From JADKHR01 sp041917295 (GTDB taxonomy: Bacteria > Elusimicrobiota > Elusimicrobia > FEN-1173): a DNA stretch of 64,000 nt. The DNA lies in contig JAYRXX010000075.1 in the NCBI GenBank assembly GCA_041917295.1, positions 6,878-70,877 of the forward strand, in the 5' to 3' direction. The position numbers and the translations under genes are program-made. Each line of letters starts with the position of its first letter. The first letter of the stretch is position 1. The notes below the pieces were generated by a model. That model searched no databases and had not been told where the DNA came from. It worked only from the letters and a program-made list of their open reading frames with translations. Positions 1 to 8,778 of the stretch are shown here, in pieces.

Positions 1-2
1 AC

Positions 3-1556
3 TTTCCATTTATTGGGAGTAAAAGAACAAAAATTGTTCGTCATGATAGTGGGGCTGGCACAAAACACGTGGCGGTTGGAGAACGGGATCGAAATCGTAG
101 GTCTTTATCAGCAAGTCAGGTGAGACAATTAACCCAACTTTCAGTGATGATGGAAACCTATTTCGGTTATCCTGTAGATATTGAGTTCGCTTTTTCAAAG
201 GGTAAATTTTATGTTTTACAAGTTCGACCGGTGACGACCAACAATGAAACAGAGAGAAGGACATTCGATCGGGGGAAAAGTTCCTCTACCCCTGATGCCT
301 TGGACTTTAACCCCTCCGAAGGTTCAATGCCATTGTCTATCCTCGACCCGCTCTTACGTGCCATTGTTCGGCTTCTTGATAGGATGCACCTGTTCCGCAT
401 TGCCCGTTCGGTAGATGGTTTTCGTCGGGGGTGGAACGCGACACTTGGGCCATTCTTGGAAACACTCCTATTTTTCAATGTCGCCGCAGCCGCGGGAATG
501 GGCCCTCTCGCAGGCGCGGCGTTGGTAGCCTTCCCTCTTGCTCATGCCGCCATGGAAATCATTTTCGATGTCCTTTTGGGGCGTGGTTCAGCAAAGGCTG
601 TAGTGGGTAGATTATATCCCCGCCTTATTTGGGGCGCCTTGTTCGCGTTACCCTTCCTTCCTATCGCTTTGGGCGTCCCTATCCCTTTATTTAGTGCCGA
701 GCTTTTCGGGTTTTCTTTTATCATGAACCCTATTGTATGGGGAGTCAGCGTGGGCCATGCGGTCAAGAATATTCGGAGCGACTTGAAGGTTCGTGCATTG
801 GCCCGGGCGGATGCACGCAAGGCCGCCGATATTGTACGTCGGGGTAACGAGATGGGATTGGACGATTTACGGGCGCTCCTTTTGCCGAAAATTGAAACGC
901 CGGCCATTGAGCAATTGTCTCCGGGCTTGGCATTTTCCAGTCACACCGCGCAAAAGCTACGTGACGATTTTGAATATCGGCATGAGTTTGTCCAGGCGTA
1001 TCGGAAAGAATTAACCAACGACGGCAGGCCGTTGCCGTCGATAAGGGATGTTTTCTGGTCGTTCCATCAAGTGTCCACGGCAGGGGCCACAGCCACGCCG
1101 GCCGCTAAAGAGGACAATGCGATTCAGGTCATCGAAGAAATTATTTCTGATCGGGATTTGGATAAAGCCAAAGATCTGATTGATAGAATCATTCGAACAA
1201 ACGGGGGCGGGTCAGCGGCCCCTTTCAAACTCCGTCTTATTTCAGCCGATCCCGCTGTGAGGGAAAATCTGGAACGGATGGTCCGGGGAAATCCCCATAT
1301 TTTTGTGCGCTCGGTGGAGCTTGATGCGACCCGTTTGGCCGAAGATTTCGATCGATGGAGAATAGAGTTAGGACTTCAAAAGGTCCCCATGCGGCTTGTG
1401 ATCGGTGTTTCCGAAGGGGTCGCGGTAGCGGGGACAGTGGCGGGAAACTCTCTCTATTCGATCGCCCTTCGGGTGGCCTTGTCCGGGATCCCCGTGCGCC
1501 CCATCGATATTGAGAACATGCTTCAAATCGCAGAAGCCGTAACGGAAAATGCGTAA
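3..1556 (+). CDS. PEP-synthase-like ATP-grasp domain fused to membrane region, 5'-truncated
   Basis: The reading frame is open to the left edge, so the gene begins outside the window; about 517 residues are visible. The first ~75 residues match the end of a pyruvate phosphate dikinase/PEP synthase ATP-grasp domain: an 'IGSK' strand, then 'VDIEFAF' and 'YVLQVRPVT', the usual closing motif. No PEP-mobile (phosphohistidine) domain follows. Instead there is a hydrophobic stretch (roughly residues 145-245 of the visible part, three to four membrane segments, beginning 'ETLLFF'), a helical region, and an alpha/beta tail ending 'IENMLQIAEAV'. The order ATP-grasp, membrane, tail resembles the second half of the 2827-residue protein at 50-58.5 kb, whose membrane part begins 'ETALFF'. 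It is therefore probably a paralogue. Function is unknown; a soluble dikinase role is unlikely because the catalytic His domain is absent here. Confidence 0.75.
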   Translation, partial: FPFIGSKRTKIVRHDSGAGTKHVAVGERDRNRRSLSASQVRQLTQLSVMMETYFGYPVDIEFAFSKGKFYVLQVRPVTTNNETERRTFDRGKSSSTPDALDFNPSEGSMPLSILDPLLRAIVRLLDRMHLFRIARSVDGFRRGWNATLGPFLETLLFFNVAAAAGMGPLAGAALVAFPLAHAAMEIIFDVLLGRGSAKAVVGRLYPRLIWGALFALPFLPIALGVPIPLFSAELFGFSFIMNPIVWGVSVGHAVKNIRSDLKVRALARADARKAADIVRRGNEMGLDDLRALLLPKIETPAIEQLSPGLAFSSHTAQKLRDDFEYRHEFVQAYRKELTNDGRPLPSIRDVFWSFHQVSTAGATATPAAKEDNAIQVIEEIISDRDLDKAKDLIDRIIRTNGGGSAAPFKLRLISADPAVRENLERMVRGNPHIFVRSVELDATRLAEDFDRWRIELGLQKVPMRLVIGVSEGVAVAGTVAGNSLYSIALRVALSGIPVRPIDIENMLQIAEAVTENA

Positions 1557-1624
1557 CAGGGATTCCTCTGATTTTTTTTAATCGTTGATTCAGCACTCTA
1601 TCCCGGTTATGGTAGGATAGGGCC

Positions 1625-2200
1625 GTGTTGAAGAATGTCCACTATCTTATCAGTGAAACCGATCCGACGCGGTTGGGGCCGTCCGCGGGAGAAGTGTGTT
1701 TTGTGGGGCGGTCCAACGTGGGCAAAAGCAGTTTGATCAATGCCCTCTGCGGAAAAACCGTCGCCCGGGTCTCCAACACGCCAGGCCGGACTCGAATGAT
1801 CAATGTGTTTTCGGTCGGGCCCCACCGGTGGGTGGTGGATTTGCCGGGGTACGGGTTCGCCCGTGTTCCAGAAACCGAGCGGCGCCGTTGGGGCCCCATG
1901 ATCGAGGGCTATTTGACCAGCCGACCAAATCTACGAATGGTCTACTGCCTGGTGGATGCCCAGGTCGGACCCACACGGTTGGATGAACAACTGCACGAAT
2001 GGCTCCTTTCAAACAACCTTCCTTGGCGCGTGGTGGCCACGAAAGCCGATCAGGTCCGGTCCACCCATTGGCCCCGCCAACGCCAAGTCATTGCCGACAG
2101 GTTTTCTCTTCCCCCCAAGGATGTGATTTGGACCAGCGCCCGGAAAGGCGTGGGGATCCCCCTCTTGATCACCGAAATAGCCCAATCTTTGGCGGGATGA
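1625..2200 (+). CDS. engB: Ribosome biogenesis GTP-binding protein EngB/YsxC
   Basis: This 191-residue TrmE-Era-EngA-EngB-Septin GTPase is predicted to assist large ribosomal subunit assembly in the cytoplasm. All G motifs are visible: G1 'GRSNVGKSS' near residue 28, G2 'SNTPGRT', G3 'DLPGYG' (the EngB signature), G4 'TKADQV' and G5 'TSARKG'. Length matches the family (about 190-210). The start is GTG 1625, 68 bases after the upstream gene; a TTG directly follows it as an alternative. Its TGA is separated by a single base from the stop codon of the convergent hemerythrin-like gene, so the two 3' ends leave no room for a terminator between them. Confidence 0.95.
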   Translation: MLKNVHYLISETDPTRLGPSAGEVCFVGRSNVGKSSLINALCGKTVARVSNTPGRTRMINVFSVGPHRWVVDLPGYGFARVPETERRRWGPMIEGYLTSRPNLRMVYCLVDAQVGPTRLDEQLHEWLLSNNLPWRVVATKADQVRSTHWPRQRQVIADRFSLPPKDVIWTSARKGVGIPLLITEIAQSLAG

Positions 2201-2201
2201 T

Positions 2202-2789
2202 TTAGTGGGAAGATGCCGCGGAACGGCCCGGCGAATCGTTTCGTTTGCTTCGTTGACGAAGAACAGAGATCTCCTCCTGAGCGAAGGGATCGAAATTTTT
2301 TCCCGCCAGGTCGGTTGTTTTCGGTATTCCGACCGGGTCCGCGCTCCTCGGAGAAACGGCCGGCGCAACCCCAATGTCTTTGTTGGCCCACAGGGGAAAA
2401 AGCTCTTTGTTCTCTCTCTGGATTCGAGTCTCCAGCAGAGAAAAAATCGGCTGAGTTTCCTCCACGAACGCCCGGAACCGGGATCGAATGTCCCGGTCCA
2501 ACTTCCACTTTTCCCGATAATTTAAGAACGCCCGGCGCAGGTGGCCCATTTCAACAAAAAATCGTTCAGCGGTTTCGCGGCACTTCTCCGCGGTGGAAGC
2601 CAATAGGGCGGGATAAAAATCCCGGTCTTCAATGGACAGATGGAGCGCCACCGTCGCGGCCAACACATCCAGCCGCCGCCCCACATCCACCGCCAACGGA
2701 CCGGAATTGGGCATATCCAGTAGCGCCCGAAAGGTCCCCATCTGGTCCAGGATGTCCGCGTGCTGTTTGAGAAGCTCCTTGATGTCCAT
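2202..2789 (-). CDS. Hemerythrin-like (HHE) domain protein
   Basis: A 195-residue cytoplasmic four-helix protein, read from ATG 2789, which has a G-rich Shine-Dalgarno tract (GAGGGGGAGG) just upstream. The frame stays open 36 codons further but that extension shows no homology. Family signs are 'KQHADIL' in helix 1 and 'ALHLSIEDRDFYP' in helix 2, typical of HHE di-iron ligand positions, and 'RENKELFPLW' in helix 4. The helix-4 motif normally reads 'H..EE..LFP'; here the His position is Arg and one Glu is Asn, so the di-iron site may be incomplete. Known members bind oxygen, NO or iron; this one may be degenerate. The C-terminus (about 45 residues) is low in recognisable structure. It is monocistronic and convergent with engB. 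Confidence 0.7.
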   Translation of the reverse strand: MDIKELLKQHADILDQMGTFRALLDMPNSGPLAVDVGRRLDVLAATVALHLSIEDRDFYPALLASTAEKCRETAERFFVEMGHLRRAFLNYREKWKLDRDIRSRFRAFVEETQPIFSLLETRIQRENKELFPLWANKDIGVAPAVSPRSADPVGIPKTTDLAGKNFDPFAQEEISVLRQRSKRNDSPGRSAASSH

Positions 2790-2974
2790 GCCTCCCCCTC
2801 GAGACCCTTCAATTATCGGCAAATCCTGACAACTATTTAGAATATTTAAAAAAATTGCTCGTTTTTTATTTATATTAAGCGATTTTAAGGAAGTCAATTA
2901 AAACTCTCTTTGTTCAACCCGCGGCCAAATAAGATCCCTTTTGATGGGAAGGGACAGGATGGGGAGATTCCCGG

Positions 2975-4435
2975 CTATTGAACTGATTCGGTTAAAATGT
3001 CGCGCACCTTGGGAAGGCTGGTGTCGCTGACCAAAACCCACAACACGTCGCCCGCTTCCAACGGCGTGCTTCCGTCGGGCACAACAAACCGTTCGCCCCG
3101 CCCGATGAGGGCGATCAAACTGTCTTTGGGCATGTTGAGGCTCACCAACGTCTTGCCCACTTTGGGGGACCCGTAGGGAAGAATAAAATCTTCCAACCGC
3201 GTTTGGGATCCCACCCCCGGGCCCAGACGAAGCGGCGCGCGGCGCGGTTCTTCCGCGGGCGCTTCCAGCCCCAACCGTTTCGCCACCCAAGGGATCGACA
3301 CCCCCTGAACCAACGCCGAGGTGAGCACCACAAAAAAGACTATATTAAAAATCATTTCGGATTTGGGAAGTCCCGCCAACAAGGGAAACGTCGCCAGAAC
3401 AATGGGGACCGCCCCGCGCAAACCCACCCAGGACACCAACACTTTTTCCGGCATGGAAAACCGGCTGTTGGCCATCCCCACAAACACCGACACCGGCCGC
3501 GCCACCAACATCAAAAACGCCGCCACCGCCAAGCCCGCCCCCATCACCTCGAACACATGGCTGGGAAACACCAAAAGGCCCAACGTCAAAAACATGCCGA
3601 TCTGCATGAGCCAGGCAATTCCATCGTGAAACCGACCCAAAGACCGTTTGTGAATAAAGTTGGAGTTTCCCAAAAACACCCCCGCCGCATAAACGCCCAA
3701 AAATCCGTTTCCCCCCACCATTGACGTCACGCCGTACGTCAGCACCACCAACGCCAAACTAAGAACGGGATATAACCCTTCGTAGCCCAGGGCCGCCCTG
3801 TTTAACAAAAATCGCATGAGCGCCCCAAACCCAATCCCAAGCCCAGCCCCCAAACCCATTTGAAGGAAAAATTTCGGGATCAATCCCCAGGCGGATTTGT
3901 CCGACGCCACAATAAGGCCGATCATCCCGACAGTGAGGAACACCGCCATGGGATCGTTGCTCCCGGACTCCAATTCCAACAGGGGCCGCAACCGGCCTTT
4001 CAAGCGGACGCTCTTGGATTTCAAAACGGAGAAAACGGCGGCCGCGTCGGTGGACGCGATAATGGACCCCAGCAACAATCCTTCTTTCCAAGAAAATCCC
4101 AGAACCAACGACACAAACCCGCCCACCAGCGCCGCCGAGATCGCCACGCCCGCCGTGGACAAAACCATTCCGCTCGCCAACACGGGCCGAACCACGTTCC
4201 ACTCTGTTTCCAGCCCGCCCGCAAAAAGGATGTACGCCAACGCCACGGTTCCGGCGGCCTGGGCCAGTTTCGGGCTATCGAACTCGATGCCGCCCACCCC
4301 TTCCGAACCGGCCAACATGCCCACGCCCAAGAAAATCAACATGGCCGGAACACCGAACCGTTCCGACGCTTTACTGATCAATACGCTTCCGACAACCAAC
4401 ACCCCCGCGACGATCAGAAGGGTCTCAATGGCCAT
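2975..4435 (-). CDS. K+/H+ antiporter, CPA1 family with TrkA-C domain (NhaP2/CvrA type)
   Basis: About 486 residues. The first ~390 form a dozen hydrophobic segments of a monovalent cation:proton antiporter: 'GVPAMLIFLGVGMLAGSEG' and 'ASTDAAAVFSVL' (the Asp-containing core of CPA1 carriers) and 'ELESGSNDPMAVFLT'. The tail, from about 'LRLGPGVGSQTRLEDFILP', is a TrkA-C/RCK_C ligand-binding domain that ends near 'KVRDILTE'. NhaP2/CvrA proteins expel K+ in exchange for H+ and have this layout. ATG 4435 is chosen because it starts at the hydrophobic helix; ATG 4456 and TTG 4465 are in frame. It overlaps the end of the upstream exchanger gene by 11 bases, indicating translational coupling in an ion-homeostasis operon. 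Confidence 0.88.
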   Translation of the reverse strand: MAIETLLIVAGVLVVGSVLISKASERFGVPAMLIFLGVGMLAGSEGVGGIEFDSPKLAQAAGTVALAYILFAGGLETEWNVVRPVLASGMVLSTAGVAISAALVGGFVSLVLGFSWKEGLLLGSIIASTDAAAVFSVLKSKSVRLKGRLRPLLELESGSNDPMAVFLTVGMIGLIVASDKSAWGLIPKFFLQMGLGAGLGIGFGALMRFLLNRAALGYEGLYPVLSLALVVLTYGVTSMVGGNGFLGVYAAGVFLGNSNFIHKRSLGRFHDGIAWLMQIGMFLTLGLLVFPSHVFEVMGAGLAVAAFLMLVARPVSVFVGMANSRFSMPEKVLVSWVGLRGAVPIVLATFPLLAGLPKSEMIFNIVFFVVLTSALVQGVSIPWVAKRLGLEAPAEEPRRAPLRLGPGVGSQTRLEDFILPYGSPKVGKTLVSLNMPKDSLIALIGRGERFVVPDGSTPLEAGDVLWVLVSDTSLPKVRDILTESVQ

Positions 4436-5489
4436 GGGGCCCCTTGGCGCGAACATGGTGGGCAACGCTCACACCCAACGTGACCACCGTTAACGGAATC
4501 ACCCCAAACCACAGCACGGAACTGAATCCGGACAATCCGTCGTGTTGAGTGGCCGCCAACACAAGATAGACCGTGTAGGCCCCATAATAAAATAGGAACA
4601 AGGCGCCTTCCCACCGAGCAATGGAATGGTCCGTTAAGAAAATCGGCAGACACGCCGCCGCCACCGCCACCATGATGGGGATGTCGAAATTCAACGCGGC
4701 AGGAGCCACTTCCACCCCGCGGGGAGCCAACACCGCCGCCGCACCAAGCACCGCTAAAATGTTGTAGATGTTGGATCCCACCACGTTGCCGATGGCAATT
4801 TCACGTTGTCCTCGGACGGTGGCCAACACCGATGTGGCCACTTCGGGCAAACTGGTTCCGGCGGCCACCAGCGTCAAACCAATAACGAGCTCGCTCATCC
4901 CCAACCCTCGGGCCAAGTCCACCGCGCCACTTAATAACCACTGGGCTCCCCAGACCAACACGGCCAACCCGCTAAGGATAAAGGTGATATTGACGCCAAC
5001 AGACCCGGTTTTCTCCTTGGCCGTGTCGACGCCGTTTCCTTCCTTTAAACCGCTCCACACCTGGTAAACGGTATATATCACCAACAACACCAGCAAAATG
5101 GTTCCGTCCACACGGGACACACGTCCATCGATTGACATTACCCAAGCCAACAGACTGACACCAATTGCGACGGGGACCTCACGCCAAATGATGGCCCGCG
5201 TGACCACCAGCGGGCGGATTAGGGCAGAAGCCCCCAGGATAAAGAGGACGTTGAATATATTCGATCCCACCACGTTGCCCAAAGCTAAACCGCCTTGACC
5301 CGCTAACGCCGCTTTGGCACTCACCACCACCTCCGGCGTACTCGTGCCATAGGCCACCACGGTCAAACCCACCACCAAAGAAGGGATCCCCACACGCAAT
5401 GCCAACCGACTGGCGCCCCGAATTAATAGTTCGGCGCCTCCCACCAACAACACCAACCCCGCCACAAACAAAAGAATTGAAACCAGCAT
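4425..5489 (-). CDS. Calcium/sodium antiporter, CaCA family (YrbG-like)
   Basis: This 354-residue inner-membrane exchanger has the two diagnostic alpha repeats: 'GTSTPEVVVS' with 'GNVVGSNIFNVLFILG' in the first half and 'GTSLPEVATS' with 'GNVVGSNIYNILAVLG' in the second. These form the cation-binding sites of the CaCA superfamily; the length is typical of bacterial YrbG proteins. The ATG at 5489 follows a GGAGG site and lies directly after the stop codon of the epimerase-like gene (zero spacing). The 3' end overlaps the K+/H+ antiporter. The physiological cation (Ca2+ or another) cannot be read from sequence alone. Confidence 0.9.
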   Translation of the reverse strand: MLVSILLFVAGLVLLVGGAELLIRGASRLALRVGIPSLVVGLTVVAYGTSTPEVVVSAKAALAGQGGLALGNVVGSNIFNVLFILGASALIRPLVVTRAIIWREVPVAIGVSLLAWVMSIDGRVSRVDGTILLVLLVIYTVYQVWSGLKEGNGVDTAKEKTGSVGVNITFILSGLAVLVWGAQWLLSGAVDLARGLGMSELVIGLTLVAAGTSLPEVATSVLATVRGQREIAIGNVVGSNIYNILAVLGAAAVLAPRGVEVAPAALNFDIPIMVAVAAACLPIFLTDHSIARWEGALFLFYYGAYTVYLVLAATQHDGLSGFSSVLWFGVIPLTVVTLGVSVAHHVRAKGPHGH

Positions 5490-6377
5490 CTATGCCTCCG
5501 TTAGGGCCTGCGCCAGAGTCGGCGCATGGAAAACGTAGCCGCTTTGGATAAGTTTTTTGGGTTCCACCCGGGCGCTGGCCAACAACAGCGCGTCGGCCAT
5601 TTCGCCGAAGATTAGCTTGGCGACGAACGCCGGCAAAGGCGTCACGGCCGGCCGACACAAAACGCGGCCCAGCATCCGGGAAAATTCATCGTTTCGGACG
5701 GGCTCCGGCGCCGTGACGTTGACGGGGCCGGACAAAGACCCGTCTTTTAATATTTGCTGGATCGCTCCCACAACGTCGCGAAGACCGATCCAACTCCACC
5801 ATTGCCGGCCCGATCCGATTTTTCCGCCCAAGCCCCACTGAAAGGGCCGGATCATCTTTTTTAAGGCTCCGCCCCGCCGGCTTAGGACAACGCCAAACCG
5901 CGCGTGGACCACCCGGATCCCGCGGGCCGCCGCCGGGCGGCAGGCCGATTCCCACTCCCGGCAAACGTCGGCCAAAAAACCCGTTCCCGCCGGACTGTCT
6001 TCCGTCAACACCTCGTCGCCCCGGTCTCCGTAAAATCCGATGGCCGACGCGCACACAAAAACCTGGGGCGGCCGCGGCACAGCGGCCACCGTTTGCGCCA
6101 GCAGGCCGGTCCCTCGGGAACGACTTTCGCGGATCCGCTCTTTCATCAACGGAGTCCAACGCCCTTTGGCGATGCTTTCCCCCGCCAAATGGACCACCGC
6201 GTTAAACCCGTCCAACAGGCGGGCGTCTATTTTTCCCCGTTCGGGATCCCACAACAGACGCGGGGCTTGCACCGCCTCAAATCTGGACAGAACGGTCACT
6301 TCGTGTCGGTCTTTCTCCAACGCGCTCACCAACGCTCCGCCAATGAGTCCGGTGGCCCCCGAAACCAAAATTCTCAT
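5490..6377 (-). CDS. TIGR01777-family NAD(P)-dependent epimerase-like protein (YfcH/SulA type)
   Basis: This 295-residue extended short-chain dehydrogenase-like protein starts at ATG 6377, which has a strong GGAGGGG site; a 10-codon upstream extension has no support. It opens with a Rossmann motif 'ILVSGATGLIGGAL', has 'VHLAGESIAKGRW' (the TIGR01777 hallmark), 'ASAIGFYGDRGDEVL' with the active-site Tyr region, 'WWSWIGLRDVVGAI' and 'GPVNVTAPEPVRNDEF'. The short C-terminal domain is the DUF1731-type tail of this family. The substrate is unknown in the family. It is first in a three-gene reverse operon with the two ion carriers. Confidence 0.87.
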   Translation of the reverse strand: MRILVSGATGLIGGALVSALEKDRHEVTVLSRFEAVQAPRLLWDPERGKIDARLLDGFNAVVHLAGESIAKGRWTPLMKERIRESRSRGTGLLAQTVAAVPRPPQVFVCASAIGFYGDRGDEVLTEDSPAGTGFLADVCREWESACRPAAARGIRVVHARFGVVLSRRGGALKKMIRPFQWGLGGKIGSGRQWWSWIGLRDVVGAIQQILKDGSLSGPVNVTAPEPVRNDEFSRMLGRVLCRPAVTPLPAFVAKLIFGEMADALLLASARVEPKKLIQSGYVFHAPTLAQALTEA

Positions 6378-6426
6378 GCCCCCCCTCCAAGAAAACCAAA
6401 ACAACAATACCCATTTTGTAACTGCT

Positions 6427-6526
6427 CAGGTCCCTCACCATGCCCTCTCCCAAGAGGAGAGGGAAAATTTTTGTTTTCCTTCCCCTCTTGGGGGAAGGTG
6501 CTCCGAAGGAGCGGATGAGGGACCTG
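6427..6526. repeat. Intergenic palindromic element with 11-bp terminal inverted repeats
   Basis: The ends CAGGTCCCTCA (6427-6437) and TGAGGGACCTG (6516-6526) are exact inverse complements. Inside is a second inverted pair built on CCCTCTCCC/GGGGGAAGG-like arms. The whole ~100 bp can fold into a long hairpin. It sits between two divergent transcription units (epimerase on the minus strand, cstA on the plus strand). Similar CCCTCTCC...ATGAGGG palindromes occur as dispersed repeats in many bacterial genomes, so a REP/MITE-like element is likely. No clear target duplication was found. Confidence 0.6.
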
Positions 6527-6564
6527 GGTAGTCACCCCATTTTATAATAACCACAGAAGCTGCG

Positions 6565-6594
6565 ATGATTTTGGAATCATGGAAATTCTATAAT
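6565..6594 (+). promoter_or_regulatory. Possible cstA promoter with overlapping dyad
   Basis: A perfect -10 hexamer TATAAT lies at 6589-6594. No good -35 is present; TGATTT at 6566-6571 is the only candidate at 17-base spacing. A perfect dyad ATGATT-TTGG-AATCAT covers 6565-6580, in the -35 zone, where a regulator (repressor or activator) could bind. The identity of any regulator is not known. Confidence 0.3.
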
Positions 6595-6658
6595 CGACGG
6601 GACAACCGATCACAGGATCTTCTTCTATGCCTTTGTTAATGGCCATCCCCATCCGTCC

Positions 6659-8326
6659 ATGACCCTCGCTCCCCTCGCGGCGGCGGTGTGCGCCCTTTTT
6701 GGGATCGCCTATGTGGTTTACGGGCGGATCTTGTCCGGATTGTTCGGGCTCGACCCCCGTCGCGCCACGCCGGCCCACACGCACCGAGACGGCATTGATT
6801 TCGTTCCGGCCAAAGGACCCGTTCTGTTAGCCCAACATTTTTCCGCCATCTCCGCCGCCGGACCCATCGTGGGACCCATTCTGGCGGGCCTGTGGTTCGG
6901 GTGGCTTCCGGCGCTGTTGTGGATCGTGTTCGGTTCCATTTTTCTGGGGGCGGTTCACGACTATTCCAGCATCGTCGGCTCCATTCGGCATCGGGGATCG
7001 TCGGTGGCCGAAATTGTCCGGGAACACGTGGGCGGACGGGCTTACAAGTTTTTTTTGGGGTTCGTGTGGTTGTCGCTTCTTTACGTGATCACGGCGTTCA
7101 CCGACATCACCAGCGCCAGTTTTGTGGAACCCCGGTTCGGCGGGGGTGTGGCCACCGCGTCCACCGCTTATCTGTTGATCGGGTTGGGCCTGGGATGGGC
7201 GCTCAACAAAGGCCGTGTCCCCCTGCGGTTGGCCACCTTGATCGCTTTGCCCCTGGTCGGCGCGGCCATCGGGTGGGGCCAATCGTTCCCCCTCCGGTTT
7301 CCCGACGGAGGCTGGATTCGACCGCAACTGGCGTGGAACTTCATTATCCTGGGATATTGTTTTGTGGCCTCCCTCATCCCTGTTTGGCTCTTGGTTCAAC
7401 CCCGGGGCTATTTGGGCGGATATTTTCTTTACGGAACTCTTTTGGCCGGCCTTGTGGGTTTGTTTCTGGGGGGCGATAAAATCCAGTACCCCGCCGTTAC
7501 CGGATTTGTGGGTCTGAACGGAATGCCCCTTTTTCCCATGTTGTTTGTGACAGTGGCCTGCGGGGCTTGCTCGGGATTCCATGGGCTTGTGGGCTCCGGC
7601 ACCACGTCGAAACAAATCGATGTGGAAACCGATTGCCGATTGGTCGGATACGGCGGCATGCTCTTTGAGGCTCTGGTCGCCGTGGTGGCCCTGGCCACGC
7701 TCATGGTGTTGCCCGTCGGCGACGCCGCGTTGGGGCTGGGGCCGGACCGAATTTACGCCGCCGGGTTGGCCCGGTTTGTGGAACGCTTCGGCATTGAACC
7801 GGAGCTGGCGCGCAACTTCGCCCTGTTGGCCTTCGCGACTTTTATCTATGATACGTTGGACGTCACCACCCGGTTGGGGCGGTACATGCTTCAGGAACTC
7901 ACGGGCTGGTCCGGTGTCAAAGGGGGCATGGCGGCCACCCTGTTGACCCTAACGCTTCCGGCGGTTTTTGTCACGGTTCGCGTCGTTGACCCGTCGGGAA
8001 ACCCCGTCCCCGCCTGGAAAATGTTTTGGACCATTTTCGGCACGTCCAACCAACTGCTGGCCGGGCTCACACTGTTGGGAATCACGACCTGGTTGAAAGA
8101 ACGCGGGGGACGCGCCTGGCTGGTGACCGCTTTTCCCATGGGTTTTATGATGATGATGACCCTGTGGGCCCTGGGTCGGACCATCCTTCCGTGGGCGGCC
8201 AACTTGGGCCACAATCCCCGATGGGAAACGATCCCCGTTGTGGCCGTGGTTTTGTTCGCCCTGGCCCTTCTGTTGATTTTTGATTCGGTTCGCGGTCTCA
8301 CTAAAAAACAAAGGATCTCTCAATGA
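6659..8326 (+). CDS. cstA: CstA-family carbon-starvation/peptide or pyruvate transporter
   Basis: This 555-residue integral membrane protein has many hydrophobic segments. CstA-type motifs include 'FSAISAAGPIVGPILAG', 'GSIFLGAVHDYSS', 'VACGACSGFHGLVGSGTTSKQ' and 'FGTSNQLLAGLTLLGITTW'. It is shorter than the enterobacterial CstA (about 700 residues) but close to the many ~550-residue family members. Known members take up peptides or pyruvate. The start codon has no clear Shine-Dalgarno site; an 11-codon ORF (6627-6662) ends in ATGA overlap with it and might couple translation. The downstream exbB gene overlaps by four bases, so cstA leads a cstA-exbB-exbD-tonB operon. Confidence 0.9.
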   Translation: MTLAPLAAAVCALFGIAYVVYGRILSGLFGLDPRRATPAHTHRDGIDFVPAKGPVLLAQHFSAISAAGPIVGPILAGLWFGWLPALLWIVFGSIFLGAVHDYSSIVGSIRHRGSSVAEIVREHVGGRAYKFFLGFVWLSLLYVITAFTDITSASFVEPRFGGGVATASTAYLLIGLGLGWALNKGRVPLRLATLIALPLVGAAIGWGQSFPLRFPDGGWIRPQLAWNFIILGYCFVASLIPVWLLVQPRGYLGGYFLYGTLLAGLVGLFLGGDKIQYPAVTGFVGLNGMPLFPMLFVTVACGACSGFHGLVGSGTTSKQIDVETDCRLVGYGGMLFEALVAVVALATLMVLPVGDAALGLGPDRIYAAGLARFVERFGIEPELARNFALLAFATFIYDTLDVTTRLGRYMLQELTGWSGVKGGMAATLLTLTLPAVFVTVRVVDPSGNPVPAWKMFWTIFGTSNQLLAGLTLLGITTWLKERGGRAWLVTAFPMGFMMMMTLWALGRTILPWAANLGHNPRWETIPVVAVVLFALALLLIFDSVRGLTKKQRISQ

Positions 8327-8778
8327 TGACATCGTTTGATCTTAAACACACCCTCCTGTTGGGTTGGCCGGTTTTGTCGGTTCTGTTGGTCTTTTCCATC
8401 CTGACCGTATCGATTTTTTTCGAGTGCCTGTCTCTCCACCGGCGGGTTCGGGAGATGATGACCGACAACAACGGGAAAGGATCCGTCAAGCCTCTTTTCG
8501 ATCGGGTGGAACAACGCCTGGCCGTTCTGGGGACCTTGGCCAACGCGGCGCCCTTCGTGGGCCTTCTGGGAACGGTGATCGGCATCATTCGGGCGTTTCA
8601 CACGATCAGCCAAGCGTCCGGATCGGGCGGGGGCATGGCGTTGGTGGCGGGAGGCATTTCCGAAGCGCTGGTGTCCACCGCGGCGGGACTGGCGGTGGCC
8701 ATTCCGGCCAGCATGTTGTTCAACTATTTCACCTTTAAAAACGAGAAGCTGATGGAAATCGCGGGGACCGACGAGTGA
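8323..8778 (+). CDS. exbB: MotA/TolQ/ExbB proton-channel protein
   Basis: A 151-residue inner-membrane protein with three hydrophobic segments. One is N-terminal (about residues 12-32) and two are in the core with 'TLANAAPFVGLLGTVIGIIRAF' and 'ALVSTAAGLAVAIPASMLFNYF', the conserved proton-channel helices of the TolQ/ExbB family. It is shorter than E. coli ExbB (244) because the periplasmic first section is reduced; compact forms of this size are common. It overlaps cstA by ATGA and exbD by GTGA. With ExbD and TonB it should energise outer-membrane transport with proton motive force. Confidence 0.9.
   Translation: MMTSFDLKHTLLLGWPVLSVLLVFSILTVSIFFECLSLHRRVREMMTDNNGKGSVKPLFDRVEQRLAVLGTLANAAPFVGLLGTVIGIIRAFHTISQASGSGGGMALVAGGISEALVSTAAGLAVAIPASMLFNYFTFKNEKLMEIAGTDE

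Noticed and set aside
3203..4493. Forward ORFs of 170-207 codons antisense to the K+/H+ antiporter
   Set aside because: Low-complexity His/Gln/Arg-rich translations typical of the reverse of a membrane-protein gene.
6627..6662. 11-codon leader ORF overlapping the cstA start (ATGA)
   Set aside because: Weak ribosome site and too short to separate from chance; mentioned in the cstA entry only.
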